DNA of 64,000 nucleotides from Ascidia mentula (Eukaryota > Chordata > Ascidiacea > Phlebobranchia > Ascidiidae). The translations under genes were made by a program, and so were the position numbers. This document shows positions 61,404 through 64,000 of the stretch, one piece after another. The notes below the pieces were generated by a model. The model was given only the letters and a program-made list of their open reading frames with translations. It was not told the DNA's origin and made no database searches. The stretch's first letter is position 1, and every line of letters starts with the position of its first letter. Location: NCBI GenBank assembly GCA_947561715.1, contig OX387201.1, positions 1,258,001 through 1,322,000 on the forward strand, read 5' to 3'.

Positions 61404-63728
61404 GGTCTATGACTTTAGTAATTGCTGATGCACTGTTATGGACAGACTGACTGTTAAAAATCTTTTCTTTAGCAGCACGTTATGAAGCAAAATTAAGCTC
61501 GCGAAAGCCAGTGCAAAGTCTGTCGAAAACTGTGCACCAGCAATTAAAGTTATAGACCTGAGCAATTACTAAAGCACTTTAAATATGGCCAACTCACGTA
61601 TAAAGGCCCAACTAAAGTTCCAAACCAGTGTTTCTTAACTAGTGGGGCATGACCCAGTGGCACAGGACATACCACTATTTCTGAGTCGGCCATTGCGCCA
61701 TGTAAAAATATGTTTGAACTCCAAACGTTAGGAAAGCTCAGTCGAGCTCACGAGAATAAGACACAAGGGTTTTCACCACAATGAATCTGGACCACATGAG
61801 AAGAAAGGTTGAGAAACGCTGCTTTAAAACATACTGAGCAATTTCGAACAACAATTGCATTCATTGTTATATAATCGAGGAGTCACGAAACGTATAACAT
61901 TTCTGATTAATATCTGATTGTGTTTAGGTTTGATTAATGCTGTTCAACGTTAAATCCTAATTTCGGTTTTCAAATATTTTTTGTTTACAATGTGAAATCA
62001 TAAGCAATTTAGAACAACATCTGGATCCATTGTTATGTCATCATTGAGATGTTCGTGACGGCGCAATTCTGGATTTCTGAATAATATTTGATTGTGTTCA
62101 GGTTTGATCGGGGGGAGTTTAACGCTGTTCAATGTGATGTGGAGATTCTGAAGCGCAAAATTCAACTCAAACTCGACCATCAACATGCTGAAAACCTCTT
62201 GAAATTTAACGGGTGGTGGACGATTGTTTGTTTGTTCTGAGCCATCATTGTGGTTGGGAATAAATATGACGTCTTATTGTGTGAAACCGTGTCATGCGTT
62301 TCTTGAAACTGAAACTAAATGATTTTTTTTATTTACTGTCAAAGGATTCGACAACATTATGCCATCATCAGTTCAATAAAATGATGTGCCCTGGTCTAAA
62401 TAATGACTACATTTTTTCATTATGGACCAGTGTGTTTGTTAGAATTTAAAGTAATTTTTGTGACGGTAAACTCACTAACAAACATGTATTTAGTACAATT
62501 AGACCAAACAGAGGCCCCTGTAGGGAGTGCTTTAAACTTAATCCACGGATAAACTAAGCATGGAATTCGAGTTAGCGCATCAATATAAAGTGCACTAGTA
62601 CAGTTTGTCGCAGTGCACCTTGCCACAAGCTTAACATTGGCATATAATATTGTAACTATGTCACAGCATTATAAACAGGGCTTATGTGACAATTATGATT
62701 GTGCACCAAAGACAGGTCCCCAATATAAACTTTGCAAACGAACTGCTGGCGACCCGCACGTGGCGATTTTAGGATTAAAAGTTGTGACAAATCGAGAGGT
62801 TGGATAAATTTGCACTTGTTCCTGTGCTTGACGGATAGAAATTGCACAAAATTTGATTAGGTGAGCTTTATGCTAAAAGTGGTCTGTTTCTATGAGAATA
62901 GAAATCGAAGCCTAAGGGTCAAATTTTGTAAAAAAATTCGAAAAGAAATCGCTTTGTTGATTTATCCACTATTCGACTGAAAACAATCTGAAAACAACAA
63001 CGTAAAAAGCCACATACCCCGTTCTGGGTCGGATGTAATATTGCATTCAGTTAAACGCATAAACACGTTACGGTTACAAGAAATGGACATTGCCGATCCA
63101 GCTGCTCGTTCCCATGCAGAGGGACGTCCGATTGGTCACACTGCGGCTCGCAGAAACTTGTTTAAACACAGTGTGTCCGATAGCAGGAATGTTGTATTAG
63201 TAAACCACAAACTTGTTGACCAAAGCGAACTTTGAATTAGCGTAGCGTTAGCTTAAATTGATGTTACATATATGGATGTTGTATGCTGGACTTATCGCCT
63301 CTCTGTGCGCTTTTTTTTATGCTTTTAGCGCCGTAACTGCAATTAAATTTTATCACGCAATTTGTTGCACGTGATTAAGCGAGGGTTAGTTCGCGAAAGC
63401 TCGTGCCATTAAAATTGTTTTTAAGCAATCAGTCTGTCACAAAAGGACACAAGAACAATATTATTTAGAAACCAGAGACTGATGCACAATTTGAATATGC
63501 CAGCAGAGAACAATATTTTTAATGAAGACAATTTTAAAATTTTTCCGTTTGTCAAGAAATTTATGTAAAATGTTGCTAATAATAGATCCATTTTACGCTT
63601 CTGCACTAATTGTTGTAATTGTTTAACAATCTTTTTGTATAAATTAGGAAAACCTGATAGGAGAAAGCAAGTACAAAACATTGTTCATCATTAGTTTCGG
63701 ATAAGGTTCAGGACGATTTGGGACAAAA
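61404..63728. other. Gap after the one-CUB gene
   Basis: Contains a hAT-like MITE at 61626-61821. Several short frames without similarity. The promoter of the gene starting at 63729 should be at the right end. Confidence 0.45.
61626..61821. mobile_element. hAT-like MITE, 196 bp
   Basis: Begins CAGTGTTTCTTAACT and ends with the complement of CAGCGTTTCTCAACC, typical hAT-type ends. Flanks TTCCAAAC (61618-61625) and TTTAAAAC (61823-61830) agree at 6 of 8. Confidence 0.6.
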
Positions 63729-63818
63729 ATGCAACTTCATACACTAAGATTGATGTATTGCTTAATCTTAATCTTTCTCCTGCAAATATCGGACCAAGCC
63801 GAGGCGAGAAGCAAAAAG
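63729..63818 (+). CDS. Signal-peptide first exon of a further secreted protein (partial)
   Basis: ATG 63729 opens 30 codons: a short basic start, a hydrophobic core YCLILIFLLQIS and a cleavage-like QAEA, then an AAG/GTTCG donor in phase 0, as in the first exons of the two VIT-CUB genes. The rest lies beyond the window. It may be a third cluster member, but the mature part is not visible. Confidence 0.6.
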
Positions 63819-64000
63819 GTTCGTTTGTAAATGTTTCCAGCGTGTTTGTTTGACTTTGTGCATATCCGATGCAAAATAAATTTTGTTTAATTTATATGAG
63901 CTGCAGGCAGATGGGCACTGTTCCTTGTCACCGCAAACTGGAAAAACCTTGCCTGTTAATTTAGAGTGGGCAAGATCATCTACAAACGCACCAAGCTGCA
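63819..64000. other. First intron of the right-edge gene with hammerhead-repeat fragment
   Basis: AGCTGCAGGCAGATGGGCAC at 63900-63919 matches the helix I/III side of the NCS1-intron hammerhead in 18 of 20 bases; the helix II and CTGATGA part is missing. Confidence 0.5.

Noticed and set aside
1..64000. CRISPR arrays, bacterial operons, phage or viral genes
   Set aside because: None seen; spliced genes and Pol III tRNA genes show a eukaryotic nuclear genome.

Overview
This is an intron-rich, AT-rich animal nuclear window with a chordate gene set. Splicing GT-AG introns (plus one likely GC-AG) in phase rebuilds genes resembling RGS12, COX20, SKA2, TTLL10, NCS1, ZNF830, DNLZ, C6orf89, POLR2M and TMEM254. 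Short introns, compact intergenic gaps and single-exon genes with a splice acceptor just upstream of the ATG (as expected for spliced-leader trans-splicing) suggest a tunicate, probably a Ciona-like ascidian. The species is inference; gene names rest on protein similarity recalled by eye, not on a search.

Layout. 0-9 kb: 5' part of an RGS12-like gene on the minus strand (PDZ and PTB regions; the RGS domain lies off the left edge). 9-11 kb: divergent promoter region. 11.1-12.8 kb: COX20 and SKA2, head-to-tail 140 bp apart. 14.2-26.5 kb: a 22-exon TTLL10-like polyglycylase gene whose introns hold five tRNA-Cys(GCA) genes. 26.5-32.3 kb: no convincing gene. 32.3-37.3 kb: seven-exon NCS1 with a complete-looking hammerhead ribozyme on the opposite strand of an intron. 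38.3-39.2 kb: an unrecognised 159-residue protein (minus). 40.4-42 kb: ZNF830 homologue without its zinc finger, then DNLZ. 42.6-44.9 kb: a C6orf89/BRAP-like membrane protein (minus). 46-49.3 kb: POLR2M (Gdown1); one of its introns holds two MITE-like elements, one of them inserted into a hammerhead-like relic. 49.8-52.8 kb: three tandem single-exon TMEM254-like genes. 53.4-64 kb: a cluster of secreted proteins with an unusual VIT + CUB architecture: a five-CUB gene, a one-CUB paralogue, an inverted CUB relic, and a further signal-peptide exon at the right edge.

Most genes are housekeeping and not functionally linked (kinetochore, cytochrome oxidase assembly, tubulin modification, calcium sensing, Pol II regulation, mitochondrial Hsp70 chaperone). 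The accessory parts are the VIT-CUB cluster, the hammerhead/MITE material in introns and the intronic tRNA-Cys set.
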